Shown: one piece after another, positions 1 to 7,950 of the stretch
Numbering within the stretch: position 1 is the first letter of the stretch
Layout: the number at the start of each line of letters is the position of its first letter
Assembly (NCBI GenBank): GCA_902557845.1
Contig: CACEBX010000008.1
Location: 1-40,483 of the forward strand
Direction: 5' to 3'
DNA length: 40,483 nt
From: Rhodospirillaceae bacterium
Lineage (GTDB): Bacteria; Pseudomonadota; Alphaproteobacteria; TMED109
Translations under genes and position numbers: made by a program
Notes under the pieces: generated by a model
What the model was told of the DNA's origin: nothing
Databases searched by the model: none
Seen by the model: the letters and a program-made list of their open reading frames with translations, nothing else

Positions 1-639
1 TAATTGTATGAAAACGATAAATATTGGGTTTTGGTTATTATCCAATTGATCTACGCCGTTAATTGTAACTTTAGAGTTTTGAGTGATTGTAGATGTTTTT
101 ATTTCATAGGCTTTACGATTCCTCGAAAAGTCTTGTTTATGATTACTTGTCCAAGCATTTAAGACTAATGAAGGTTCAATTATCTTAATTAATTGCTTCA
201 TAAAAAGGAGTTCCCCTATAACACCTATTTCTTCTGCTAAGCTAATTGTTTTTTTTCTTTTAAAGAAGCCTGCCCAATCAGAAACTACTTTTGCAAAAAG
301 CAAGGCTTTTTTATAATCACTTTCTTCACAAATTTTCAGAACTTTATTTAATATATCATTACATACAGCGACAAAAAAGGGTGAAAGATATTCGTCTTTA
401 TTAAGTACAAAACATAAGCTTGGAGAAGGTTTATTTTTAATGGAAAGTTCAAATAAACTGAACTTTAAATCTTTAATGTTTGAATAATCTAAATTACCCT
501 CAAATCTCAACATAAATTTATAATCTTCAGTTCTTACAATGAAAAAATTTTCAAGTTTATCTGTTGCTCCTATTGATATTGGCAGGTTACCTTCGGTATT
601 CAGCAAGCTATCAAATTTATTTTTATTTATTAATATCAA
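1..639 (-). CDS. PD-(D/E)XK nuclease, DUF4420-like (3' end missing)
   Basis: Open reading frame of 213 codons that runs off the left edge, so the C-terminus is missing. It looks like the PD-(D/E)XK motif family often annotated DUF4420, a restriction-endonuclease-fold protein found beside Z1 helicases. Visible catalytic-type residues, numbered from the TTG start, are E143 in GVIGELLFM, D170 in HKQDF, and E179/K181 in AYEIKTST, giving an E...D-(8)-ExK arrangement. The only plausible start is TTG at 639-637. An in-frame stop lies at 648-646, and the TTG overlaps the TGA of the helicase gene as TTGA, which suggests translational coupling. Role inferred: the DNA-cleaving subunit of the operon. Family call is from motif pattern and neighbourhood; it was not searched. 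Confidence 0.75.
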   Translation of the reverse strand, partial: MILINKNKFDSLLNTEGNLPISIGATDKLENFFIVRTEDYKFMLRFEGNLDYSNIKDLKFSLFELSIKNKPSPSLCFVLNKDEYLSPFFVAVCNDILNKVLKICEESDYKKALLFAKVVSDWAGFFKRKKTISLAEEIGVIGELLFMKQLIKIIEPSLVLNAWTSNHKQDFSRNRKAYEIKTSTITQNSKVTINGVDQLDNNQNPIFIVFIQL

Positions 640-3629
640 TTCTCGTCATCCTCATTAAAATCATGAAAATTTAGATCAAGCTGTGATTGATTTTGCTGAA
701 AAACAGCATTTGCAGTAGCTTTAATTTTACTGTCTTTAGAAATGTTAGTTTTATTAAAAACTATGCTGTAACTAATTAATGGTCCTGCAAAGCTATATTG
801 ATCATTCTTAGAAATCTTTATTCGAGTGTCTTCTTTTGGAAGCCACATTAGGCAAATTAACAGTAAAGGTTTTTTCCTATTTTCTTTAAAAAAACTCTTA
901 TTATCAATGTCATTATAGTTTTCTGCAAAACCTACTGTAATGTCTTCTGGTTCAGTAAATGCCTGTTTTCTGAATTTAATATAATCTGCATCAAATTGTA
1001 GCATTTGACTATCACTTCCTCCAGTTCCTCTAGACCTTAACTTCATATTATATTCAGCAAATTTATATTCTTCATTTTTTGTAGAAAAAGGTATAGCAAC
1101 ATCCCATTTGCTAAGTTCACCACTCATATTTATTCTTTCAGATATGTAATTTCCTAGTAGAGTTAATTTTCCAGATTCAGTGTCAACTTTTCTGGTGTCT
1201 ATTTGTTCTGGGTGAAATGTAAGTTTTTTTTCTATTAAATCAAAAATTAGCTTTCCATCAACATTTTCATAATAATAATATTTATTTTTATGTTTTTTAT
1301 CCTTGTATGTTTTTTTTAAGTTATTTATAAAGATTTCTGTGTTTAGAATATTTTTTGAGTTTATTTCTTTATTATTATTTAAATAATGAATAAATATTTG
1401 TCTTTGAGAATAATTTTCTCTCAATACAAAGTTTTTTTGTGCACTTCTCATTTTATTTCTGGCTGTAATTAAAATGCCAGTAGGAGACTGTCTTACCATT
1501 AATCCAAAATTCAGAGGAGAACCGTTGTTTTCAACCATATTAATTACTTGGTCATTAAGGTGATCATTATTTTTAGAAACTGCATGATAGTGTAAAAATG
1601 AGGCTTCAGGGATGTACACTCTACATAGAAATTCATAATCTTTAGGACTTTTTCTATACCCAAACCATCTAGCCATTTGCATCAAAGTATCATAAGTTCC
1701 AGAATTTCTGAGGACATACGAAGTAGTCAAACCCTCAAGAGTAAGACCCCTTGATAGCTGAATACCTCCTATAACAATCACTTGTCTTCCACTATCTATA
1801 TAATCAGGTTTATCATAATTAAGTTCACCCTTGTTCTCGTTATTAGTAGTAACAATAGCTATATTCTTCATAGCATCAAAAAGTAATTTGCGTAAATCAT
1901 CGAATGTATGTTTGACATTATCTTCTTCTAAAAATTCTAATTCAAAACTTTTTTTCATATCAATTAAATGAGGGCTAGCGTTGTTATCTAATGAAACTCT
2001 TAAAGCATTTTTAAGATCATTGAAATATTCGGAAACCTTTTCAAAAACTCTTCCTTGAACGAGCACAAATCTACTAACATTTATAATCATAGTATGATGA
2101 ACACCTCCGTCTGGAGAATCATTATTTTTTTTAAATTTTTCTCTAACTTGAATTGCTCTAGTAATTATAAAAATTCTAATGGCATGTTTTAGTGAAGAAG
2201 GCAGCTCTCTTATTTCATGCTCTTTTTTATGTTTTAAGGGCATAAGAGTTTCAAAGTCATTTTCATTAATAATGGAAAGATATTTTTTATTTTTTATTTT
2301 TTCTATAAAGTAATTTTGACTTAAATTACTAGGAGACAATAGCTGTGGTTTTGTTTTATCAGTATCAGCATTATAAAAGTATTTTTTATACCCCATATAC
2401 ATTTCCTCAGGAGGCTGAATATAATCAATAAAGCTAGATGGAAATAAATCATCATTTATGAGTTCTTTATCTTCTTTATCAAAAGGATCAACAAAAATAT
2501 TTGCATAAGGTGTAGCAGTATAAGCTACATAAGACTTCTGTCTAAACATTGCTAAAATATCTCTAATTATGCCGTTAATAGCTGAAGGATCTTGTTCAGG
2601 ATCTTTAGTGTTAATAGAAGCATAATCAGCTTCATCATCAATGAACAAAAGAGGTAAATGTTTAATTTTTGCTTCAATTTTTTTATTTGAAACAACAGTT
2701 TTTATATTATCTGATGAGGTAGTTTTTATATTTTTAATTTCATCATATTTTTCTTTATAAAAAACACTAAAAATTGATTTTAAAACACTAATATTTTTTT
2801 TGCTTACAATTACCATAGGGTTTTCTCTTGGATTTAATGGGTCAATATGGTTGGTGGCTGCTTTTATGAAATCAACACTCCTAGTAGTAATAATTTCAGG
2901 TGTTTTACTTGCTGTAACTATTTCAGGAAAAAGAGTTTCTCCGTATTTCACTATATCTAATTCTTTTCCATCAGAAAAGCCTACGAAATCAGTTTCAAGC
3001 CTTTCTTGCGTTTGCTTTCTGAGCGATTCAGTCATACCTGTTAATATTATAATTACTTTATATCCAACATCAGCTGCTTTATTTACTAGCATGGAGTAAT
3101 TCAGAGTTTTACCAGCTTGCACTTGCCCTATTACTAGGCCTTTTTTGCTAAATCCTAGTAATTTAGGGTCAGGGTGTCCACATCTATCGATTATACTATC
3201 AGTGTGTTGATTAGTATAATTGACTGAATGCCAAGGTATTTTTTTGTGCCCTTCAAGATATGACATAAATCTTTCAGTAAAATACATCATATTTATATTC
3301 CTGCCATGTTCATTTTTTTCTGACTTGAATTTCTGATACCATGGGGTTCTTTTTATCTGTTCATTAATAGATAAGATACTACCTACAATATTTTTTTCAT
3401 CTTCTTCACTAATGTGAAACTTATTTCTGATTTTATCTAAAGTCTTTTTTTTATCTGCTGAACTAAAGTCTTGAGATAATTTTTTTACTAATGTATTGTT
3501 TTCAAATTGACCCTCTAGCCAAGTGGCTGTTTCAGATAATGTAAGTATTTTTCCTGAATCTATTTGCAGTTTTTTATACTTATGCTCTATAAACTCAAAT
3601 AACTCATCAATTTGTTGCGTATTAGTCAT
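636..3629 (-). CDS. Z1-domain superfamily II helicase/ATPase of a defence module
   Basis: A 997-residue protein with the hallmarks of the Z1 family (Pfam Z1, often called Z1 domain-containing or putative endonuclease). These are Walker A GQVQAGKT at 168-175, Walker B FIDDEADYASINT around 329-341 (DDEAD 331-335), AYTATPYANIFVDP around 369-382, and a C-terminal helicase block at 621-660 with QLSRGLTLEGL and LMQMARWFGYR. The Z1 family is known from prokaryotic restriction-like operons with MORC/MutL-type ATPases. It probably acts as an ATP-driven DNA translocase or remodeller that feeds the downstream nuclease; this is inference. The ATG overlaps the upstream ATPase stop as ATGA, and its own stop overlaps the nuclease start as TTGA. 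Length is normal for the family. Start codon is secure. Confidence 0.9.
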   Translation of the reverse strand: MTNTQQIDELFEFIEHKYKKLQIDSGKILTLSETATWLEGQFENNTLVKKLSQDFSSADKKKTLDKIRNKFHISEEDEKNIVGSILSINEQIKRTPWYQKFKSEKNEHGRNINMMYFTERFMSYLEGHKKIPWHSVNYTNQHTDSIIDRCGHPDPKLLGFSKKGLVIGQVQAGKTLNYSMLVNKAADVGYKVIIILTGMTESLRKQTQERLETDFVGFSDGKELDIVKYGETLFPEIVTASKTPEIITTRSVDFIKAATNHIDPLNPRENPMVIVSKKNISVLKSIFSVFYKEKYDEIKNIKTTSSDNIKTVVSNKKIEAKIKHLPLLFIDDEADYASINTKDPEQDPSAINGIIRDILAMFRQKSYVAYTATPYANIFVDPFDKEDKELINDDLFPSSFIDYIQPPEEMYMGYKKYFYNADTDKTKPQLLSPSNLSQNYFIEKIKNKKYLSIINENDFETLMPLKHKKEHEIRELPSSLKHAIRIFIITRAIQVREKFKKNNDSPDGGVHHTMIINVSRFVLVQGRVFEKVSEYFNDLKNALRVSLDNNASPHLIDMKKSFELEFLEEDNVKHTFDDLRKLLFDAMKNIAIVTTNNENKGELNYDKPDYIDSGRQVIVIGGIQLSRGLTLEGLTTSYVLRNSGTYDTLMQMARWFGYRKSPKDYEFLCRVYIPEASFLHYHAVSKNNDHLNDQVINMVENNGSPLNFGLMVRQSPTGILITARNKMRSAQKNFVLRENYSQRQIFIHYLNNNKEINSKNILNTEIFINNLKKTYKDKKHKNKYYYYENVDGKLIFDLIEKKLTFHPEQIDTRKVDTESGKLTLLGNYISERINMSGELSKWDVAIPFSTKNEEYKFAEYNMKLRSRGTGGSDSQMLQFDADYIKFRKQAFTEPEDITVGFAENYNDIDNKSFFKENRKKPLLLICLMWLPKEDTRIKISKNDQYSFAGPLISYSIVFNKTNISKDSKIKATANAVFQQNQSQLDLNFHDFNEDDEN

Positions 3630-5101
3630 TTACTAATTTCAAACTTTTCCTCAATTATTTTTTCCACAATATTCCAATGACTTTTATAGTATTTACTTTT
3701 TTTAAATTCTTTTTTTATTTCGTCTATATTTCTTGTATTTAACCTCTCTATAACAAGTGGAATATTCATTTTAAGTAAATTTAAAAAATCTTCCTTGCTC
3801 TCTATACTTTGTATAATTTCCTTATTATTTTCAATAGTTTTTTGTATATCAGCAACAGGAAGCTGACATTCAAGCATTTTAAAAACTGCCTCAAATAAAC
3901 TGTCATCATTAAGTTTTTCCTTTAACGCAAGTACTGAAGGATTATTAAGATTTATGTTATATGTTTCATTTCCGTGTTTTCTCATTTTGCTCCAGAAATT
4001 GATATGAGTGTTATCAATTTTATTTTCTTTGTACTTATACACTCTAGTAGATTTTTTTGAAATTTTTGCAATTAAATCCTTAAATCTCCTTCTTAATATT
4101 GAAGGTAATTGGGCGTCTGATTTATCAATAGTAATTTTCCATTCCATATCGATATTATTAGGTATATCCACTGCTATTCTAATCAATTGCTTAAATGATG
4201 CATGCTTAATCAAATTAAACCATGTCCCATATATTACTAACCTGTCATTTCTAAATACATAGAAACCCTGATTTTTAATAATACCCTCACTTTGATCCAT
4301 TTTATTGTATGCGATATCATTTATCTTAGAAAAGTGAGGTAATATATATGGCTGAAATTTTACAACTCCTTTATTTTTCCCCAAAGGATAAATATCACAA
4401 TCTTCTATAAGTGTTGCATCGTGTTCTATAAAAAAAGGGTCATGATTCTCAATTTGTCTATTATTCAGTTCAATTACAACTTTTTTAAAAAACTTGCTTT
4501 TTCCTGAAAGTATTCTATTGAATATTAATGATATTTCTTTCTCTGCAGAGACTATTGCTTGATTAAATTCATCTTCTTTTAATTTATAATTTTCTGAAAG
4601 CCTATCACATTTAGTCCAAACAATTTTTGTTAACTGAGGCATGTTTTTTTCATTTTCATTGAGTTTACTTGTTTCTATTTTTTCAAAATACATTTCAGAC
4701 TTTTTAATTTCAGCAGAGTCCAGATCCCAACTTGCAAGGTATGCCTGATTTTGTCTTTTAGCTAAAACAGAAAATTTCCTGCATTGTGAAAATGAGGATG
4801 ATTTTAGACCCATTCCAAACCTTCCAAGATCGTCTTCTTTCCTTATGTCCTTTTCAGGGTTGCTTGATGGCAGCTTCATACATTGAATTAGTTCTTCTTT
4901 GGTCATTGACTTTCCATTATCTAGTATTTCAACTAATGGATTACCTTTATTGTACTTCGCATTTATAAAAATTTTTGTTGCCTTAGCATTTATACTATTA
5001 TCAATTAAATCACAAAGGGCTGAAGCAAGATTATAATTCCCCATGCTTCTTGAAGTGATAAATCTATCTAAAGGGTTTGATTCATTTTTAATAAATGGCA
5101 T
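3626..5101 (-). CDS. MORC/MutL-like GHKL ATPase of a defence module
   Basis: A 491-residue protein whose first 120 residues form a GHKL (HATPase_c) domain. The N-box is ALCDLIDNSINA at 28-39, motif II is DNGKSM at 61-66, and the ATP-lid glycine motif is DLGRFGMGLKSSSFSQCR at 91-108. That last stretch is typical of bacterial ATPases that sit next to Z1 helicases and are related to eukaryotic MORC proteins. Two departures stand out: the catalytic Glu position of the N-box is Asp (D31), and the second Gly of DxGxG is Ser (S65). The remaining 370 residues would hold an S5-like transducer and a helical tail that I do not recognise in detail. It probably works as an ATP-dependent DNA clamp or switch with the Z1 protein. 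The 4-bp overlap with that gene supports one complex. Confidence 0.85.
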   Translation of the reverse strand: MPFIKNESNPLDRFITSRSMGNYNLASALCDLIDNSINAKATKIFINAKYNKGNPLVEILDNGKSMTKEELIQCMKLPSSNPEKDIRKEDDLGRFGMGLKSSSFSQCRKFSVLAKRQNQAYLASWDLDSAEIKKSEMYFEKIETSKLNENEKNMPQLTKIVWTKCDRLSENYKLKEDEFNQAIVSAEKEISLIFNRILSGKSKFFKKVVIELNNRQIENHDPFFIEHDATLIEDCDIYPLGKNKGVVKFQPYILPHFSKINDIAYNKMDQSEGIIKNQGFYVFRNDRLVIYGTWFNLIKHASFKQLIRIAVDIPNNIDMEWKITIDKSDAQLPSILRRRFKDLIAKISKKSTRVYKYKENKIDNTHINFWSKMRKHGNETYNINLNNPSVLALKEKLNDDSLFEAVFKMLECQLPVADIQKTIENNKEIIQSIESKEDFLNLLKMNIPLVIERLNTRNIDEIKKEFKKSKYYKSHWNIVEKIIEEKFEISK

Positions 5102-5221
5102 TTTAGTTCTATTCCTTATATTAAAAATCTAAATGTTGTATTCATATCAGAAACCTTATTATATAATTGTATAATTTTCTTTATAAAAATTAAATGAATT
5201 TTATATCTTTATACTTCCTAC

Positions 5222-5689
5222 TTAGTTTATAAGTTTGTTTTTAATATCGTCTGACAGACCAATAAAAGCCATACTCTCGATATCAACCTTAAAAAATTTA
5301 TCCCATTCTTCTTTACTATATTCATTGGATTCCTTTAATTCATTAATAGCTTCATGGTATTGCTCCATAGCTGTTTTTGTACTTGTAATAGTCTCTGACT
5401 CTTCATCTCTATTAGATATTATTTTATAAATACTAGATACATGCTCATACATATCAATTACAGTACTTTTTAACTCCTCTACCTCTTCTTCTAAGTATGT
5501 AACTTCTTTTTCATTATCATTAATCGTATTAACATTTTTTTCAGTAATCCACTTAAAAAAAAACGACTTATCTATATCTTCTGTAATATACCATTTTTTT
5601 ACTTCTTTATCCCATTTACCTCCAAGTTTTTTGCATTCTTCCCTATCCTTGTACGGACAATTTAAATATATTTTATTTTTTGAATTCAT
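5222..5689 (-). CDS. DUF5710 domain plus coiled-coil protein
   Basis: A 155-residue acidic protein. Residues 7-48 match the DUF5710 pattern: YLNCPYKDREECKKLGGKWD, then KKWYI and a final FFFKW. This small domain is seen in primases, plasmid proteins and other DNA-processing proteins. Residues about 60-90 are rich in E, L and V with heptad-like spacing (YLEEEVEELKSTVIDMYEHV) and probably form a coiled coil. The C-terminal third is charged and unassigned. It is the first gene of the minus-strand module, 120 bp ahead of the MORC-like ATPase, and has a good ribosome site (AAAGGA) upstream of ATG. Possible roles are sensor, adaptor or DNA-binding specificity subunit, all inference. Domain call comes from motif recognition only. 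Confidence 0.7.
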   Translation of the reverse strand: MNSKNKIYLNCPYKDREECKKLGGKWDKEVKKWYITEDIDKSFFFKWITEKNVNTINDNEKEVTYLEEEVEELKSTVIDMYEHVSSIYKIISNRDEESETITSTKTAMEQYHEAINELKESNEYSKEEWDKFFKVDIESMAFIGLSDDIKNKLIN

Positions 5690-5998
5690 AGTTTATCCTT
5701 TCAATTATAAAACGATATAATTATAAAATTGTTCCAAAATTCTCTAAGGCTATTAGATTTTTTATTGAGAGGACAAGACAGATTGTCTGTTACCCTTCAA
5801 ATTATAATACTCTAATAATTTAAAGGAAAATAAATAAAAAAAACTCATTTTAAGGAAGACTGGCTAGAAATTGAAGAATGGGGAGATGAGAAAAATGATA
5901 ATATTAAGGATAATTTGAAAGATATTAAAGGCCTTTACTTGTTTTTTACTATAGTACTTAGTTTAAATGTAATACCATTCTAATAAAAATTTTTAATT
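5690..5998. promoter_or_regulatory. Divergent intergenic region with likely promoters and a possible short ORF
   Basis: This 309-bp gap separates the DUF5710 gene (minus) from recQ (plus). On the minus side, TATAAT-like boxes lie within 40 bp of the DUF5710 ATG. On the plus side there is a TATAAT at 5803-5808. A short inverted repeat, AGACA-gat-TGTCT at 5776-5788, could be an operator. A 49-codon open frame at 5834-5980 (stop 5981-5983) has only an ATA start and is listed separately. Promoter calls are by eye and weak. Confidence 0.35.
5834..5983 (+). other. Possible small membrane ORF with ATA start, or a decayed gene
   Basis: A 49-codon open frame just upstream of recQ, ending 15 bp before its ATG. 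It begins at ATA AAA AAA, eight bases after an AAAGGA motif that would suit a ribosome site. The N-terminal half is acidic and polar (DWLEIEEWGDEKND). The C-terminal half is hydrophobic (GLYLFFTIVLSLNVIPF), as in a small single-pass membrane protein. No ATG, GTG or TTG sits at the expected place. It may use a rare start, may have lost an ATG by mutation, or may be chance. Confidence 0.25.
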
Positions 5999-7792
5999 AT
6001 GTTAACTCCTTTAGAAGTACTTAAACAAATATTTGGCTATGAAGAATTTAGACAAGGTCAAAATGAAATTATTAATTCTATTGTTAATAAAAAAAATGTA
6101 TTAGCTATTATGCCTACGGGTGCTGGTAAATCTCTATGTTATCAAATTCCAGCTATTATTAATGAACAGAAGACTATTGTCATATCTCCTCTTGTAGCTC
6201 TCATGGATGACCAAGTAAGTGCATTAAAACAAAATAAAGTATCTGCTGAACGACTACATTCTCACATGACAGATACTGAGAATAAAGAAATATGGAATAG
6301 CTTTTGTAATGGAAATATTAAAATACTGTATATGTCTCCAGAAGCATTAATGAACCCAAGCAAGCTAGAGGTAATTAAAACATTAGATATTGGACTATTT
6401 GTAATAGACGAAGCGCATTGTATTTCTAAATGGGGGCCAGGTTTTAGAAAAGATTATGAAACACTATCTCAACTCAAAGAAATTTTTCCTGATGCAAACA
6501 TATCAGCTTTTACAGCAACAGCAGATAAAGCTACACGTGAAGATATTATGGAAAAACTAACAAATAGTAATTGTGAATTAGTTTTACAAGGATTTAAAAG
6601 ACCAAACTTAAGTTTAAGTGTTTATCAAAAGTTTAATTGGAAAGACCAACTATTAAGGTTTTTATCTGATAGAAAAGGGCAATCAGGAATAATATATTGT
6701 CTCTCTAGAAAAAATACAGAAGAAGTAGCAGGATTTTTAAATCAAAAAGGATTTAAATCTATTGCATATCACGCTGGACAAAATAAAAATGTTCGCAAAG
6801 ATAATCAAAGTATTTTTATGACAGAGTCAGGTATTGTTATGGCGGCTACCATTGCTTTTGGTATGGGAATAGATAAACCTGATGTTAGGTTTGTAGCTCA
6901 CATAAGTCTTCCATCAAATATAGAATCTTATTATCAAGAAGTAGGAAGAGCAGGAAGAGATGGAAAACCTTCTGATACTATGATGATGTATGGTCTAGAT
7001 GACTTGTTTCAAAGAAGAAGGTTTATTGAGGAAGAAGATAGTAATGATGAACATAAACAAATGGAGCATAGAAGATTAGACGCCCTTTTAGCATATTGTG
7101 AGGCTTCTAGCTGTCGACAAGCAGCATTATTAGGATATTTTGGAGATAAAACTGAACCTTGTGGTATCTGTGATAACTGCATTAACCCTCCTAAAATGAA
7201 AGATGGCACTATCTTAGCACAACAAGTATTATCTGCGATTTTTAGAACAGGACAGTTCTTTGGCTCAACCTATATCATAGATGTACTAAGAGGCATGAAG
7301 TCAGAAAAAATATTAAAAAATAAACATCATGAAATTAAAACTTTTGGAATAGGAAAAGAAATACAAAAAGAGTATTGGCAAAGCTTTATTAGACAACTTA
7401 TCTCTGCAAATTACATATCTATAAATATAAAAAAATATGGCGCCTATCAAATAACAGAGAGTGGGTTAAAAATATTAAAAGGTGACCTAAACTTTCAATA
7501 TAAATCTATTGATGTTAGAGATATTGTTCCAGAAAAACAATATAAAAAGACAGATAAAATTGATGTAGAAGATAAAGAGTTACCTTTATTACAAAAACTA
7601 AAAGAACTTAGACTTAAGCTTGCAAAAGAGCAAAATGTTCCAGCCTATGTAGTGTTTGCCGATCAAACCCTTCATCATATGATTGAAATGAAACCAAAAA
7701 CTATTGAAGAAATGAAACAAATAATTGGAATGGGGCCTAGCAAAATAGAAAAATATGGAAAAGTTTTTCTAAATTTATTAAAACCTTCTTAA
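5999..7792 (+). CDS. recQ: ATP-dependent DNA helicase RecQ
   Basis: A 597-residue 3'-5' DNA helicase, near full length for the family. Helicase motifs are clear: FRQGQ at 17-21 (Q/0 motif), Walker A PTGAGKS at 39-45, DEAH at 137-140 followed by CISKWG, AFTATADKATR, and motif VI QEVGRAGRDG. The RecQ zinc region follows with four cysteines (CEASSC and CGICDNC), then a winged helix. A C-terminal HRDC domain spans about residues 525-595 (ADQTLHHMIEMKP, IIGMGPSKIEKYG). It acts in recombination and repair by unwinding DNA. It is divergent from the Z1/MORC module and convergent with the next genes. It may be a housekeeping gene that marks the edge of the island, or may belong to it; the sequence alone does not decide. 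Confidence 0.95.
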   Translation: MLTPLEVLKQIFGYEEFRQGQNEIINSIVNKKNVLAIMPTGAGKSLCYQIPAIINEQKTIVISPLVALMDDQVSALKQNKVSAERLHSHMTDTENKEIWNSFCNGNIKILYMSPEALMNPSKLEVIKTLDIGLFVIDEAHCISKWGPGFRKDYETLSQLKEIFPDANISAFTATADKATREDIMEKLTNSNCELVLQGFKRPNLSLSVYQKFNWKDQLLRFLSDRKGQSGIIYCLSRKNTEEVAGFLNQKGFKSIAYHAGQNKNVRKDNQSIFMTESGIVMAATIAFGMGIDKPDVRFVAHISLPSNIESYYQEVGRAGRDGKPSDTMMMYGLDDLFQRRRFIEEEDSNDEHKQMEHRRLDALLAYCEASSCRQAALLGYFGDKTEPCGICDNCINPPKMKDGTILAQQVLSAIFRTGQFFGSTYIIDVLRGMKSEKILKNKHHEIKTFGIGKEIQKEYWQSFIRQLISANYISINIKKYGAYQITESGLKILKGDLNFQYKSIDVRDIVPEKQYKKTDKIDVEDKELPLLQKLKELRLKLAKEQNVPAYVVFADQTLHHMIEMKPKTIEEMKQIIGMGPSKIEKYGKVFLNLLKPS

Positions 7793-7793
7793 A

Positions 7794-7906
7794 TTAATTA
7801 TAGCTATCATTATCAAAGACCATTTCTTCATTTTCATCCCATGTACTTGTGTACTCAATTTTTTTTCCTTAAAAACCCTTCTATTGAAATCATACGCCAT
7901 TATCAT
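7794..7906 (-). other. Possible small protein split by a frameshift at an A8 run
   Basis: Between recQ and the SLC13 gene, the minus strand has an ATG at 7906 (or 7900) and an open frame that reads MAYDFNRRVFKEKK into a run of eight A. A one-base shift there joins it to IEYTSTWDENEEMVFDNDSY and a TAA at 7796-7794, one base clear of the recQ stop. Both halves look protein-like (charged, aromatic, acidic tail), and together they would give a protein of about 38 residues. Transcriptional slippage, a pseudogene or a sequence error would all explain this; chance is also possible. I do not recognise the product. Confidence 0.25.
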
Positions 7907-7950
7907 AGTTATTTTTACTCTACAATTGCATCTACAAGCTAAACAATTTA

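Noticed and set aside
2800-3099. Plus-strand frame of 99 codons inside the Z1 gene
   Set aside because: It is an opposite-strand shadow of a strongly conserved helicase region, with no domain of its own.
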